64,000 nucleotides of DNA from contig NZ_AWOR01000045.1 of assembly GCF_000761245.1 (NCBI RefSeq), positions 1-64,000 on the forward strand. The letters run 5' to 3'. Below the pieces are notes generated by a model that was given only the letters and a program-made list of their open reading frames with translations, did not search any database and was not told the DNA's origin. The position numbers and the translations under genes are program-made. Shown piece by piece: positions 1 through 7,584 of the stretch; the first letter of the stretch is position 1, and every line of letters begins with the position of its first letter. Origin of the DNA: Comamonas testosteroni (GTDB lineage: Bacteria > Pseudomonadota > Gammaproteobacteria > Burkholderiales > Burkholderiaceae_C).

Positions 1-58
1 TCACGCGGACCTTCACGTTGTAGTCCACCACGCGCTTGACAGGGACCAATACCTTCAT
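1..58 (-). CDS. etfB: Electron transfer flavoprotein beta subunit, N-terminal fragment
   Basis: Only the first 19 codons lie in the window; they read MKVLVPVKRVVDYNVKVRV, the highly conserved EtfB N terminus. EtfB with EtfA forms the soluble FAD/AMP heterodimer that carries electrons from acyl-CoA dehydrogenases to ETF:quinone oxidoreductase. The start is fixed by an AAGGAG ribosome binding site at 67-72. The gene runs out of the window to the left, so nothing can be said about the rest. The crotonase-like and deacetylase-like genes at 445-2202 lie upstream on the same strand, which fits an acyl-CoA or amino-acid catabolic setting. Confidence 0.9.
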   Translation of the reverse strand, partial: MKVLVPVKRVVDYNVKVRV

Positions 59-90
59 TGCTGCGGCTCCTTAATGATTACTGCATTGAC

Positions 91-102
91 GTTTACGTAA
101 AC
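91..102. promoter_or_regulatory. Palindromic operator candidate in the etfB leader
   Basis: GTTTACGTAAAC is a perfect 12-base palindrome centred about 40 bases upstream of the etfB start. Motifs of the TTTACGTAAAC kind are, as I recall, bound by LiuR-type MerR regulators of acyl-CoA and branched-chain amino-acid catabolism in proteobacteria, which would suit etfB. The link to LiuR is inference; the palindrome is direct observation. Confidence 0.4.
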
Positions 103-203
103 TGGATTCATTTTATGCGGCACTGCAACACTCTCTGCACAATTTTCCAGACAATCTGCCCGGAGAACTCTGCAGCAGCCTTCGCAAACGGACTGGCACA
201 AAA

Positions 204-217
204 AGAACGACCGTTCT
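204..217. promoter_or_regulatory. TetR-type inverted repeat upstream of etfB
   Basis: AGAACG-AC-CGTTCT is an inverted repeat with 6-base arms and a 2-base spacer, followed by an A/T-rich stretch. The ACCGTTCT half-site style is common for TetR-family repressors in betaproteobacteria. It lies about 150 bases upstream of the etfB start. No regulator gene is next to it, so the binding factor is unknown. Confidence 0.35.
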
Positions 218-444
218 ATTTTATGCACAAGCCATGCGAAATCACAGGTATGAGATGAGCCCAATCAGGGTAATACCTAGGAAGTGAGCTCATCAACGCC
301 ATGCCTGCATTCAGACAAGTCTCACGGTATCACTGCCCGAAAGCAGTCTCGTCGTTCAAATGGACGGGCTTGAAGCACAAAACCACGATGCGTGGCTGCA
401 CCATTCGCGCAGATCAGCCTGCCCGGCGGACGATGGCCGAGGCA

Positions 445-1221
445 TCAAGACCAGCCAGGCTTGCGCTTCTCAAGAAAAGCCTGAGCACCTTCCTGTGCAT
501 CGGCATCCAGCATATTGGTGGCCATGGTCTGGCCCGCCAGCTGATAGGCCGACTCCAATCCCATCTCCCGCTGGCGATAGACCAGCTCCTTGCCCATTCT
601 GATGGCTGTGCGAGGCTTGCTCACAATAGCCGCCACCAGCTCCTGCACTGCGGCATCGAGCCGCTCTGGCTCGGCCACACGATTGAGCAGGCCGTAGTGC
701 AGCGCCGTCTGCGCATCGATGAACTCGCCCGTCAGCAGCATCTCCATGGACTGTTTGATGGGCATGTTGCGCACCAGGGGCACGCTGGGTGTGGAGCAGA
801 ACAAGCCATACTGAATACCGCTGGTGGCGAAGCGAGCCTCGCTGCTGGCCACGGCCAGATCGCATTGCGCCACCAGTTGGCAGCCTGCAGCCGTTGCAAT
901 ACCCTGCACTCTTGCAATGACGGGCACCGGCAGCTTCTGAATCGACAGCATCATGCGGCTGCATTGGGCAAACAGTTGCTGGTAGTAAGCCAGCTCCGTG
1001 TGCTTGGCCATATCCTTGAGGTTATGCCCTGCGCAAAAGGCCCGGCCCTCGGCCGCCAGCACCACCACACGCACCTGCTCATCCCTGGCCACGGCATCCA
1101 GCGCCGACTGCAAGGCCGCGAGCATTTCGCTGCTCAAGGCGTTGAAACGCTGCGCGTCGCTCAGCGTGATGCGTGCCACGCCGCGCTCGTCCTGGTTCAG
1201 CTGCACTAAGGAATCGCTCAT
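445..1221 (-). CDS. Crotonase-fold (enoyl-CoA hydratase/isomerase family) protein lacking both catalytic glutamates
   Basis: A 258-aa protein of normal family length. The first oxyanion-hole segment is present (FCAGHNLKD, about 62-70), as is the second glycine-containing segment (GIATAAGCQL, 107-116). Classical enoyl-CoA hydratases carry one glutamate just after the second segment and another about 20 residues on; here these positions are Gln115 and Gly135. The protein therefore probably still binds an acyl-CoA thioester but is unlikely to hydrate crotonyl-CoA. It resembles the ECHDC3-like subgroup. It follows the deacetylase-like gene by 21 bases on the same strand, suggesting one transcript. 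An acyl-CoA hydrolase or isomerase role is possible but not shown. Confidence 0.85.
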   Translation of the reverse strand: MSDSLVQLNQDERGVARITLSDAQRFNALSSEMLAALQSALDAVARDEQVRVVVLAAEGRAFCAGHNLKDMAKHTELAYYQQLFAQCSRMMLSIQKLPVPVIARVQGIATAAGCQLVAQCDLAVASSEARFATSGIQYGLFCSTPSVPLVRNMPIKQSMEMLLTGEFIDAQTALHYGLLNRVAEPERLDAAVQELVAAIVSKPRTAIRMGKELVYRQREMGLESAYQLAGQTMATNMLDADAQEGAQAFLEKRKPGWS

Positions 1222-1242
1222 CGCTGTCTCCCTGCTTTCGGA

Positions 1243-2202
1243 CTAGATATCGGCCAATACGCGCAGATGCGCCTCCACGCTGCGCGCCAGCGGGTCCATC
1301 ACATAACCGCCTTCGAGGCAGGAAACAATGCGGCCCTTGGAAAAGCGCCGAGCGATGTCCTTGATGCGCGTGGTGATCCAGGCAAAGTCGTTTTCCGTCA
1401 TGCCGAGCTGACCCATATCGTCTTCGCGATGTGCATCAAAGCCAGCGCTGATGAAGATCATCTCGGGCTTGAACGCTTCGAGGCGTGGAATCCACATCAT
1501 CTCGATGATCTCGCGAATGTCCATGCCTTTGGTGTACGCGGCCACAGGCACGTTCAGCATGTTCGGGGCCGGATCCTTGTCACCGCTGAACGGATAAAAC
1601 GGGTGCTGGAAGATACCGCACATCAACACGCGCGGATCACCGGCCAGGATGTCTTCCGTGCCATTGCCGTGATGTACATCAAAGTCGATCACTGCCACGC
1701 GCTTGAGATGGTGACGCTCCAGCGCATACTTGACGCCCACGGCCACGTTGTTGAAAAAGCAAAAGCCCATGGCCTGGTTGTGCGTGGCATGGTGCCCGGG
1801 CGGACGCACGCTGCAAAAGGCGTTTTCCAGTTCGCCGGCCAGCACCGCATCGGTAGCCGCCAGAGTGGCCCCCGCAGCGCGCAGTGCGGCCTTGAAGGTG
1901 TGGCGGTTGATGGAGGTATCGGTGTCGAGCTGCCTGTACTCAGGCCCGCCAGCCGCCAGCTCCTGCTCCAGCCTGTCTGTCAGGCCCTGCAGGGCGGCAA
2001 TATGCATGGGGTCATGCGCCAGCTCGATCTCGGCCAATGACGCCAGCGGCACATTGCAGCGCTCCAGCGCATCGCCCACGCCGCTGACCAGCAGTCTGTC
2101 TTCTATCGCGTCCAGCCGTGCCGGGCATTCAGGGTGGCCCGGCCCCATCTCGTGCAACCAGCAATCCCGGTGGGTGAAATAACCTGTCTTGCCCACAGTC
2201 AT
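1243..2202 (-). CDS. Histone deacetylase family amidohydrolase
   Basis: A 319-aa arginase/deacetylase-fold zinc hydrolase of the class II HDAC / acetylpolyamine amidohydrolase group. Visible active-site elements are RPPGHH (133-138, general acid/base histidines), DFDVHHGNGT (173-182, zinc ligands Asp175 and His177), GFDAH (254-258, zinc ligand Asp256) and GGY (298-300, transition-state tyrosine). All catalytic residues are intact, so deacetylation of an acetylamine or acetyl-lysine is expected; the natural substrate is unknown. Cytoplasmic, with no signal peptide. First gene of a likely operon with the crotonase-like gene; the start is 36 bases from the divergently transcribed MoxR ATPase, so their promoters overlap. 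Confidence 0.9.
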   Translation of the reverse strand: MTVGKTGYFTHRDCWLHEMGPGHPECPARLDAIEDRLLVSGVGDALERCNVPLASLAEIELAHDPMHIAALQGLTDRLEQELAAGGPEYRQLDTDTSINRHTFKAALRAAGATLAATDAVLAGELENAFCSVRPPGHHATHNQAMGFCFFNNVAVGVKYALERHHLKRVAVIDFDVHHGNGTEDILAGDPRVLMCGIFQHPFYPFSGDKDPAPNMLNVPVAAYTKGMDIREIIEMMWIPRLEAFKPEMIFISAGFDAHREDDMGQLGMTENDFAWITTRIKDIARRFSKGRIVSCLEGGYVMDPLARSVEAHLRVLADI

Positions 2203-2238
2203 GTCTCCGCTATCGCTTATTTAGGATATGTTTCTGCC

Positions 2239-3159
2239 ATGCATGCACAGAACACAATTAATGCGCTTTTGAGTCAGCTTAACACGGTGATGGAGGGCAA
2301 GCCGGATCAGGTCAGAGACGGTGTGGCCTGTTTGCTGGCAGGCGGTCACTTGCTGATTGAAGACGTTCCCGGTGTAGGCAAGACCACCCTGGCCCATGCA
2401 CTGGCACGCAGTTTCGGCCTGCAGTTCTCGCGTGTGCAGTTCACTGCCGACCTCATGCCCAGCGACCTCACGGGGGTCTCCATCTACGATCGCGGACAAG
2501 AGGCTTTTGTGTTCCACCCCGGGCCGGTGTTTGCCCAAGTATTGCTGGCCGACGAAATCAACCGCGCCAGCCCCAAGACCCAGAGTGCGCTGCTCGAAGC
2601 CATGGAGGAGCACCAGGTCACGACCGAAGGCAAGACCCACAGCCTGCCTGCCCCTTTCTTTGTGATTGCCACCCAGAACCCTCTGGAGCAGTTGGGCACC
2701 TTTGCGTTGCCCGAAAGCCAGCTTGACCGGTTTCTCATGCGCATCAGCCTGGGCTATCCCTCGCGCGATGCCGAGCGCAAGCTGCTCACGGGCAATGGCC
2801 GCCGCGCCGCTGCCGATGCACTACTGCCCGTCATCTCCCAGCAGGAGCTGCAGCAGTTGCAGGCCGCAGCACTGGCCGTGCATGCCAGCGACGCCCTGCT
2901 CGACTATGTACAGGATCTGATTGCCGCTACACGCAATGGCCAGTGGTTTGCCCAGGGCCTGTCGCCACGCGCAGGCATCGCGCTGCTGCGTGCGGCCAAG
3001 ACCATCGCGCTGATGGAAGGCCGCGACTATGTGGCGCCCGACGATGTACAGGTCATATTGCCCCAGGTGATTGCCCACCGTCTGGTTCCCGTGGGCCATG
3101 CCGGCCGTGGTGCCGTGGAGCAGGTGCGCGCCATGATGCAAGCCGTTGCGCTGTCTTGA
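2239..3159 (+). CDS. MoxR-family AAA+ ATPase
   Basis: 306 aa if started at the ATG at 2239, which avoids running into the divergent deacetylase gene; a longer in-frame extension to 2134 is less likely. Walker A is DVPGVGKTT (42-50) and Walker B is LLADEINRA (102-110), followed by the MoxR signature SPKTQSALLEAMEE. MoxR ATPases act as chaperone-like maturation factors, often with von Willebrand-type partners encoded next door. Here the downstream neighbours are a DUF58 protein and a TgpA-type transglutaminase, the common MoxR-DUF58-TgpA arrangement. This implies a role at the cell envelope, though the client is not known. Confidence 0.93.
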   Translation: MHAQNTINALLSQLNTVMEGKPDQVRDGVACLLAGGHLLIEDVPGVGKTTLAHALARSFGLQFSRVQFTADLMPSDLTGVSIYDRGQEAFVFHPGPVFAQVLLADEINRASPKTQSALLEAMEEHQVTTEGKTHSLPAPFFVIATQNPLEQLGTFALPESQLDRFLMRISLGYPSRDAERKLLTGNGRRAAADALLPVISQQELQQLQAAALAVHASDALLDYVQDLIAATRNGQWFAQGLSPRAGIALLRAAKTIALMEGRDYVAPDDVQVILPQVIAHRLVPVGHAGRGAVEQVRAMMQAVALS

Positions 3160-3190
3160 TGTTGGTGGACTTTGCCATGAATTTCATAGC

Positions 3191-4252
3191 ATGAAGCACC
3201 CGACATCAAAGTGCGAGCAGCCAGAAACATCCAATATCTTCCAGCGGCTCTCACCTCGCGCCAGGGTGCGCGAGTGGATGTTTGCTCGTCTGCCGCGCAG
3301 CGACCAGCTCATGCTGACCCAGGGCAATGTCTACATCCTGCCCTCGCGCGCCGGCTGGGCCATGCTGGCCACGCTGATCGTGCTGCTGATCGCTGCCATC
3401 AACTACCAGCTCAATCTGGGCTACCTGCTCACGTTTCTGCTGGCAGGAAGCGCGGCCGCCAGCATGGTTGTGGGCCATGGCAATCTGCGCGGTCTGCAGT
3501 TGAGCCTCGGCGGCGCAGGTACTCAAGGCAGTACATCTGGCGGCTGTTTTGCCCATACGCCCTGCCCCATGCATGTCAGCCTGCACAATGCCCACCGCTC
3601 GCGCCGCTGGGGCATAGGCCTCGCATTGCACAAGACCCGGCACAACACCGATCACTCTGATGCCTGGACCTGGGTCGATATCCCCGAGCAGGGCAGCACC
3701 GCCGTGCAGTTGAGCTTCATGCCCACGCGCCGCGGCCGGCAGGAGCTGCCCGCCATCTCCATACTCACACGCTACCCGCTGGGTGCGTTTCGCGTCTGGG
3801 CCATGTGGCGCCCCAAAACCAAGGTCTGGGTCTATCCCGCTCCCGAAACCCATGCGCCGCCCTTGCCTGCAGCCAGCCCAGAAGCCGGCGGCCGCAGCAG
3901 CGCCCAGGTACGCAGCGGTGAGGAATTTGACGGCGTACGGGCCTATCAGAATGGCGACCCGCTCAAGCTGGTGGTGTGGAAGAAAGCGGCCCAAGCCTTT
4001 GCCGCAGGCAGCCACCAGCTCGTCAGCCGCGACCGGCCCATAGCTCACCATCACAGGCTCTGGCTCGATGTGCGCCAAACCGGACTTGCCGACCATGAAG
4101 CACGCCTGTCCCGCCTCGCCGCCTGGGTGCTGATGGCCCAGCAGCAAGGCCGTACCTGGGGCTTGCGCCTGCCGGGCGGGCAAGAAATCGCGCCCGCCAG
4201 CGGCGCACAGCATGCCACGCGCTGCCTCGAAGCATTGGCGGCCTGCACATGA
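3191..4252 (+). CDS. DUF58 domain membrane-anchored protein
   Basis: A 353-aa protein from the ATG at 3191; a TTG at 3146 in frame would overlap moxR and is less likely. Two closely spaced hydrophobic segments lie near residues 40-90, followed by a cytoplasmic or periplasmic domain. The DUF58 signature is clear: RSGEEFDGVRAY followed by NGDPLKLVVWKKAA. The family is a von Willebrand A-like partner of MoxR ATPases, of unknown biochemical role. Its stop codon overlaps the start of the next gene (ATGA at 4249-4252), so the two are translationally coupled. It sits between moxR and the transglutaminase gene in the same operon. Confidence 0.9.
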   Translation: MKHPTSKCEQPETSNIFQRLSPRARVREWMFARLPRSDQLMLTQGNVYILPSRAGWAMLATLIVLLIAAINYQLNLGYLLTFLLAGSAAASMVVGHGNLRGLQLSLGGAGTQGSTSGGCFAHTPCPMHVSLHNAHRSRRWGIGLALHKTRHNTDHSDAWTWVDIPEQGSTAVQLSFMPTRRGRQELPAISILTRYPLGAFRVWAMWRPKTKVWVYPAPETHAPPLPAASPEAGGRSSAQVRSGEEFDGVRAYQNGDPLKLVVWKKAAQAFAAGSHQLVSRDRPIAHHHRLWLDVRQTGLADHEARLSRLAAWVLMAQQQGRTWGLRLPGGQEIAPASGAQHATRCLEALAACT

Positions 4253-6369
4253 AAGCAACCGCCTCTTCCGTCGGCAGCAACTGGCTGCAACGCCTGACGG
4301 CCCTACCGCGCGAAGCACGGGACACGCTGTTTCTGCTCGCCGTCATCGCCTGGATCATGCTGCCGCAGATTCAGCACACACCTTGGTGGACCAGCGCCTT
4401 TGCCGCAGCTCTGTTGCTGTGGCGTGCACGCCTGGCACTGACCAGCGCCTCCCTGCCCGGCCGCTGGGTCCTGGCGGGCGCACTAGCCATCGCCATTGGA
4501 GCTACCTGGGCCACGCACAAAACGATTGTGGGCCGCGATGCCGGCGTGACCCTGGTCGTCATGCTGCTGGCACTCAAGACACTGGAGTTGCGCGCGCGGC
4601 GCGATGCAATGGTGGTGTTCTTTCTGGGATTTTTTGTACTGCTCAGCAACTTTTTCTATTCGCAGTCCCTGCCCACAGCCATGGCCATGGTGCTTGGGCT
4701 GATGGGCCTGCTCACGGCCCTGGTCAACGCCCATATGACGGCTGGCAAGCCTCCATTGACACAGGCTCTGCGCACTGCGGGCTGGCTCGCACTTTGGGGC
4801 GCGCCGGTCATGGTGGCGCTGTTTCTGTTCTTCCCACGCATGGCACCGCTGTGGGGCGTGCCCGCCGACGATATGGCAGGCCGCTCGGGCCTGTCCGAGA
4901 GCATGCGCGTGGGCCAAGTCGCCACGCTGGCCATGGACGACAGCGTGGCCCTGCGCATTCGCTTCGATACGCCGGACGGCAAGGAGCCACCCGCCAACAC
5001 CCTGTACTTTCGCGGCCCCGTGCTCAGCCAATTCGATGGCCGCAGCTGGCAGGCCGACCCTGTGCTCGACGCCATGGCCATGTCTCAATTGCGTGTGAGC
5101 GGTGAGCCCGTTCGCTACCAGATGCTGATCGAGCCCAGCAAGCGCCGCTGGCTGACGCTGCTGGATGCCGTCAAGACCGAGCCGCAGATTCCGCCGGGCG
5201 CCTCGATCGGCAGGCTGCGCATGAGCTCCAGCCTCCAGTGGCTGAGCTGGCGCCCGATTACCGATGTGCTGCGTGTCGATGCCCAAAGCTATCTCGACTT
5301 CAACCATGGGCCGCTGCAGCTCACGCCCGAGCTCAAGCGCTATCTGCAACTGCCGGCTGGCAGCAACCCGCGCACACAGGCACTGGGCGAGCAACTGCGG
5401 GCCGAGTTGCGCGCCCAACTGGGCGCCAAAACGGATACGGATACGAATACGAGTACCGACAGGCTGATCGCCGCCGCCCTGCAGCGCCTGAAAACCGGCG
5501 GCTACACCTACACACTGGAGCCCGGCGTGGTGGACAGTGTCCACACAGCCGATGATTTCTGGTTTGACAGCAAGCAAGGCTTTTGCGAGCACATCGCCTC
5601 CGCCTTTGCCGTGCTCATGCGCGGCATGGGAGTGCCCGCGCGCATCGTGACCGGCTACCAGGGCGGCGACCGCAACAGCGTGGACAACTACTGGACCGTG
5701 CGCAACAGCGATGCCCATGCCTGGACCGAAGTCTGGATTGCCGGCCGGGGCTGGGTTCGTGTGGACCCCACGGGCGCTGTTGCACCCAGCCGGGTCGGCC
5801 AGTTCCAGCGCCTGAGTGCTCCACCCGGAGCCTTTGCCAGCGCCGTTGGCAATTTCGTCGATACCGGCACGCTGCAGAAGCTGCGCGCCATCTGGGAGGC
5901 CGTCAACAACCGCTGGAACCAGTGGGTGATCAATTACACACAAAGCCGTCAGCTCAATCTGCTTCAGAGCCTGGGCTTTGAAGCACCAAGCTGGCCGGAT
6001 CTGGTGCGCCTGCTGGCGGGTAGCTTGAGCGCTATGGCGCTGCTGTGGCTGATCTGGGCCCGCGCCACGCGCACGCAGCGCGACGGCTGGGCCCAGCTCA
6101 TGCACGGCGCCAAGCTGCGGCTGCAGCGCGCAGGCATGGCGAGCGGCGCCAGCGAGTCCGCGCGCAGCCTCTCGCGCCGCGTGCAGGAGCGCTGGGCCGA
6201 GGAATCTGCATCCGCGCCCCTGGCTGCGGCCTTATCCGACTGGCTGCTGGACATGGAAAGGCTACGCTATGCGCCATCCTCCAATACCGAAGCCACCGAA
6301 CTGAAGACCTTGCGCCGGCGCTGGCTGTCCATCCGGAAGCAGCGCTGGCCCCAAACCACCAAGAATTAA
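4249..6369 (+). CDS. TgpA-like membrane transglutaminase (DUF3488-transglutaminase-DUF4129)
   Basis: A 706-aa protein with five to six hydrophobic segments in residues 20-200 (DUF3488/TgpA N), a periplasmic transglutaminase-like domain, one more membrane helix near 585-605 and a short C-terminal DUF4129-like tail. The catalytic triad is visible: Cys446 in KQGFCEH, His490 in DAHAWTEVW and Asp506 in RVDPT. TgpA of Pseudomonas aeruginosa is a periplasmic transglutaminase needed for viability; the reaction in cells is uncertain. A hexanucleotide repeat at 5431-5460 encodes a Thr-Asp/Asn/Ser run just ahead of the enzymatic domain. Coupled to the DUF58 gene by an ATGA overlap, and only 4 bases from mltB. 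Confidence 0.92.
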   Translation: MKATASSVGSNWLQRLTALPREARDTLFLLAVIAWIMLPQIQHTPWWTSAFAAALLLWRARLALTSASLPGRWVLAGALAIAIGATWATHKTIVGRDAGVTLVVMLLALKTLELRARRDAMVVFFLGFFVLLSNFFYSQSLPTAMAMVLGLMGLLTALVNAHMTAGKPPLTQALRTAGWLALWGAPVMVALFLFFPRMAPLWGVPADDMAGRSGLSESMRVGQVATLAMDDSVALRIRFDTPDGKEPPANTLYFRGPVLSQFDGRSWQADPVLDAMAMSQLRVSGEPVRYQMLIEPSKRRWLTLLDAVKTEPQIPPGASIGRLRMSSSLQWLSWRPITDVLRVDAQSYLDFNHGPLQLTPELKRYLQLPAGSNPRTQALGEQLRAELRAQLGAKTDTDTNTSTDRLIAAALQRLKTGGYTYTLEPGVVDSVHTADDFWFDSKQGFCEHIASAFAVLMRGMGVPARIVTGYQGGDRNSVDNYWTVRNSDAHAWTEVWIAGRGWVRVDPTGAVAPSRVGQFQRLSAPPGAFASAVGNFVDTGTLQKLRAIWEAVNNRWNQWVINYTQSRQLNLLQSLGFEAPSWPDLVRLLAGSLSAMALLWLIWARATRTQRDGWAQLMHGAKLRLQRAGMASGASESARSLSRRVQERWAEESASAPLAAALSDWLLDMERLRYAPSSNTEATELKTLRRRWLSIRKQRWPQTTKN
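5431..5460 (+). repeat. In-frame hexanucleotide repeat in the tgpA-like gene
   Basis: Five consecutive 6-base units (ACGGAT, ACGGAT, ACGAAT, ACGAGT, ACCGAC) encode Thr-Asp-Thr-Asp-Thr-Asn-Thr-Ser-Thr-Asp. Unit length is a multiple of three, so copy changes would alter a linker length without a frameshift. Confidence 0.7.
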
Positions 6370-6373
6370 AAAC

Positions 6374-7516
6374 ATGAGCAGCAACCCTGACTACAGCAAA
6401 CATTTCAAGACCAAGACACTAGGCACTCTGGCCTTGTGCCTGCTGACCGCCGGCGCCATCGCCGCACCGGCCAAAAAGGCCGTCCGCAAGGCGGCTCCGG
6501 CAGCAGCAGTCACGGCTGCAGCCGCTACGGCCGTGGCCTATGCCGGCCGCAGCGACGCCATGCAACTGGCCGAAGAAATCGCTGCCCGCCGCGATCTGCC
6601 TGTCGACTGGGTGCGTGCGCAGCTGAGCGAAGCGCGCAACCTGCCCGTGGTCACACGCCTGATGACGCCGGCCGGCAAGACCTTTGTGAAAAACTGGACG
6701 GTATACCGCAGCCGCTTTATCGACCCCGTACGCATACGCGCCGGCGTGCAGTTCTGGCAGGCCAACCGCCAGGCACTCGCGCGTGCCGAGCAGCAGTTCG
6801 GCGTGCCCGCAGAGATCATCGTCGGCATCATCGGCGTGGAAACCATTTACGGCCGCAACATGGGCAACTTTCGCGTGATGGATGCGCTGGCCACGCTGGC
6901 ACTGGATTTTCCGCAGGCTCACCCTCGTGCACAGGCCCGCACCGACTACTTTCGTGGCGAGCTTGAGCAGGTGCTGGTCACGGCCAGCCGCACGGGCAGC
7001 GACCCATTTGCGCTACGCGGCAGCTATGCCGGCGCCATGGGCCTGGGTCAGTTCATGCCCACCAGCTGGGACAAATACGCGGTCGACTTTGACGGTGACG
7101 GCCGCATAGACCTGTTCAACAGCGCCACCGACGCCATCGGCTCGGTCGCCAACTACTTCGTCGGCCATGGCTGGAAGCCGGGCCTGCCCACGGCCTTTAC
7201 CGTGGACATGCGCGCCCAGGGCGAGAATCTGGCGACCCTGCTGGCACCCGATATCAACCCCACGTTCACGGCCACGCAGATGGCAGAACGCGAAGTACGT
7301 GTACTGGGCGCCGACAACTATGAGCGCCCGCTGGCACTGATCGAGCTGAAAAACGGCAGCTCCGGCCCCACGGAATACATCGCGGGTACCGAGAACTTCT
7401 ACGCCATCACGCGCTATAACTGGTCGGCGTTCTATGCGCTGTCAGTGATCGAGCTGGGGCGCGAGGTACATGAAGCCTATCTGGCCAGCCAGACCGCCTC
7501 TGCTAAACGCAACTAG
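6374..7516 (+). CDS. mltB: Lytic murein transglycosylase B
   Basis: A 380-aa family 3 lytic transglycosylase (Slt35/MltB type), which cleaves the MurNAc-GlcNAc bond of peptidoglycan to give 1,6-anhydro products. The catalytic glutamate is Glu156 in IGVETIYGRN; other family segments are GSYAGAMGLGQFMPTSW and the calcium-loop-like DFDGDGRIDLFN, which matches the EF-hand loop known in Slt35. The N terminus has a hydrophobic signal segment (residues 14-31) followed by an Ala/Lys-rich stretch; no convincing lipobox is seen, so it may be soluble periplasmic. It starts 4 bases after the transglutaminase gene and is probably the last gene of that operon. Confidence 0.92.
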   Translation: MSSNPDYSKHFKTKTLGTLALCLLTAGAIAAPAKKAVRKAAPAAAVTAAAATAVAYAGRSDAMQLAEEIAARRDLPVDWVRAQLSEARNLPVVTRLMTPAGKTFVKNWTVYRSRFIDPVRIRAGVQFWQANRQALARAEQQFGVPAEIIVGIIGVETIYGRNMGNFRVMDALATLALDFPQAHPRAQARTDYFRGELEQVLVTASRTGSDPFALRGSYAGAMGLGQFMPTSWDKYAVDFDGDGRIDLFNSATDAIGSVANYFVGHGWKPGLPTAFTVDMRAQGENLATLLAPDINPTFTATQMAEREVRVLGADNYERPLALIELKNGSSGPTEYIAGTENFYAITRYNWSAFYALSVIELGREVHEAYLASQTASAKRN

Positions 7517-7527
7517 ATTAATTCGGG

Positions 7528-7575
7528 CTGCAGCGCTTTTCCAACAAGCGCTGGCAGCTATTGATTCGATAGTTC
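7528..7575. repeat. Intergenic hairpin repeat, copy A
   Basis: CAGCGCTT (7531-7538) pairs with AAGCGCTG (7546-7553), and flanking GCTG and CAGC extend the stem. The right side (7545-7566) shares CAAGCGCT-NN-CAGCTAT with the copy near 45596-45612. It lies between the converging mltB and binding-protein genes and may act as a weak terminator. Confidence 0.5.
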
Positions 7576-7584
7576 CCCAGCCAC

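Larger units (their letters stand above)
59..444. other. Intergenic region upstream of etfB
   Basis: This 386-base stretch separates etfB from the crotonase-like gene. No frame in it resembles a protein. It holds the etfB ribosome binding site (67-72) and two palindromes, annotated separately at 91-102 and 204-217, that look like operators. No clear terminator for the crotonase-like gene is visible, so read-through into etfB is possible. Confidence 0.6.

Noticed and set aside
86..116. A plus-strand promoter-like pair TTGACG and TTTTAT with a 19-base spacer around the GTTTACGTAAAC palindrome, suggestive of MerR control
   Set aside because: No credible plus-strand gene follows; the spacing may be coincidence. 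The palindrome itself is kept as an operator candidate.
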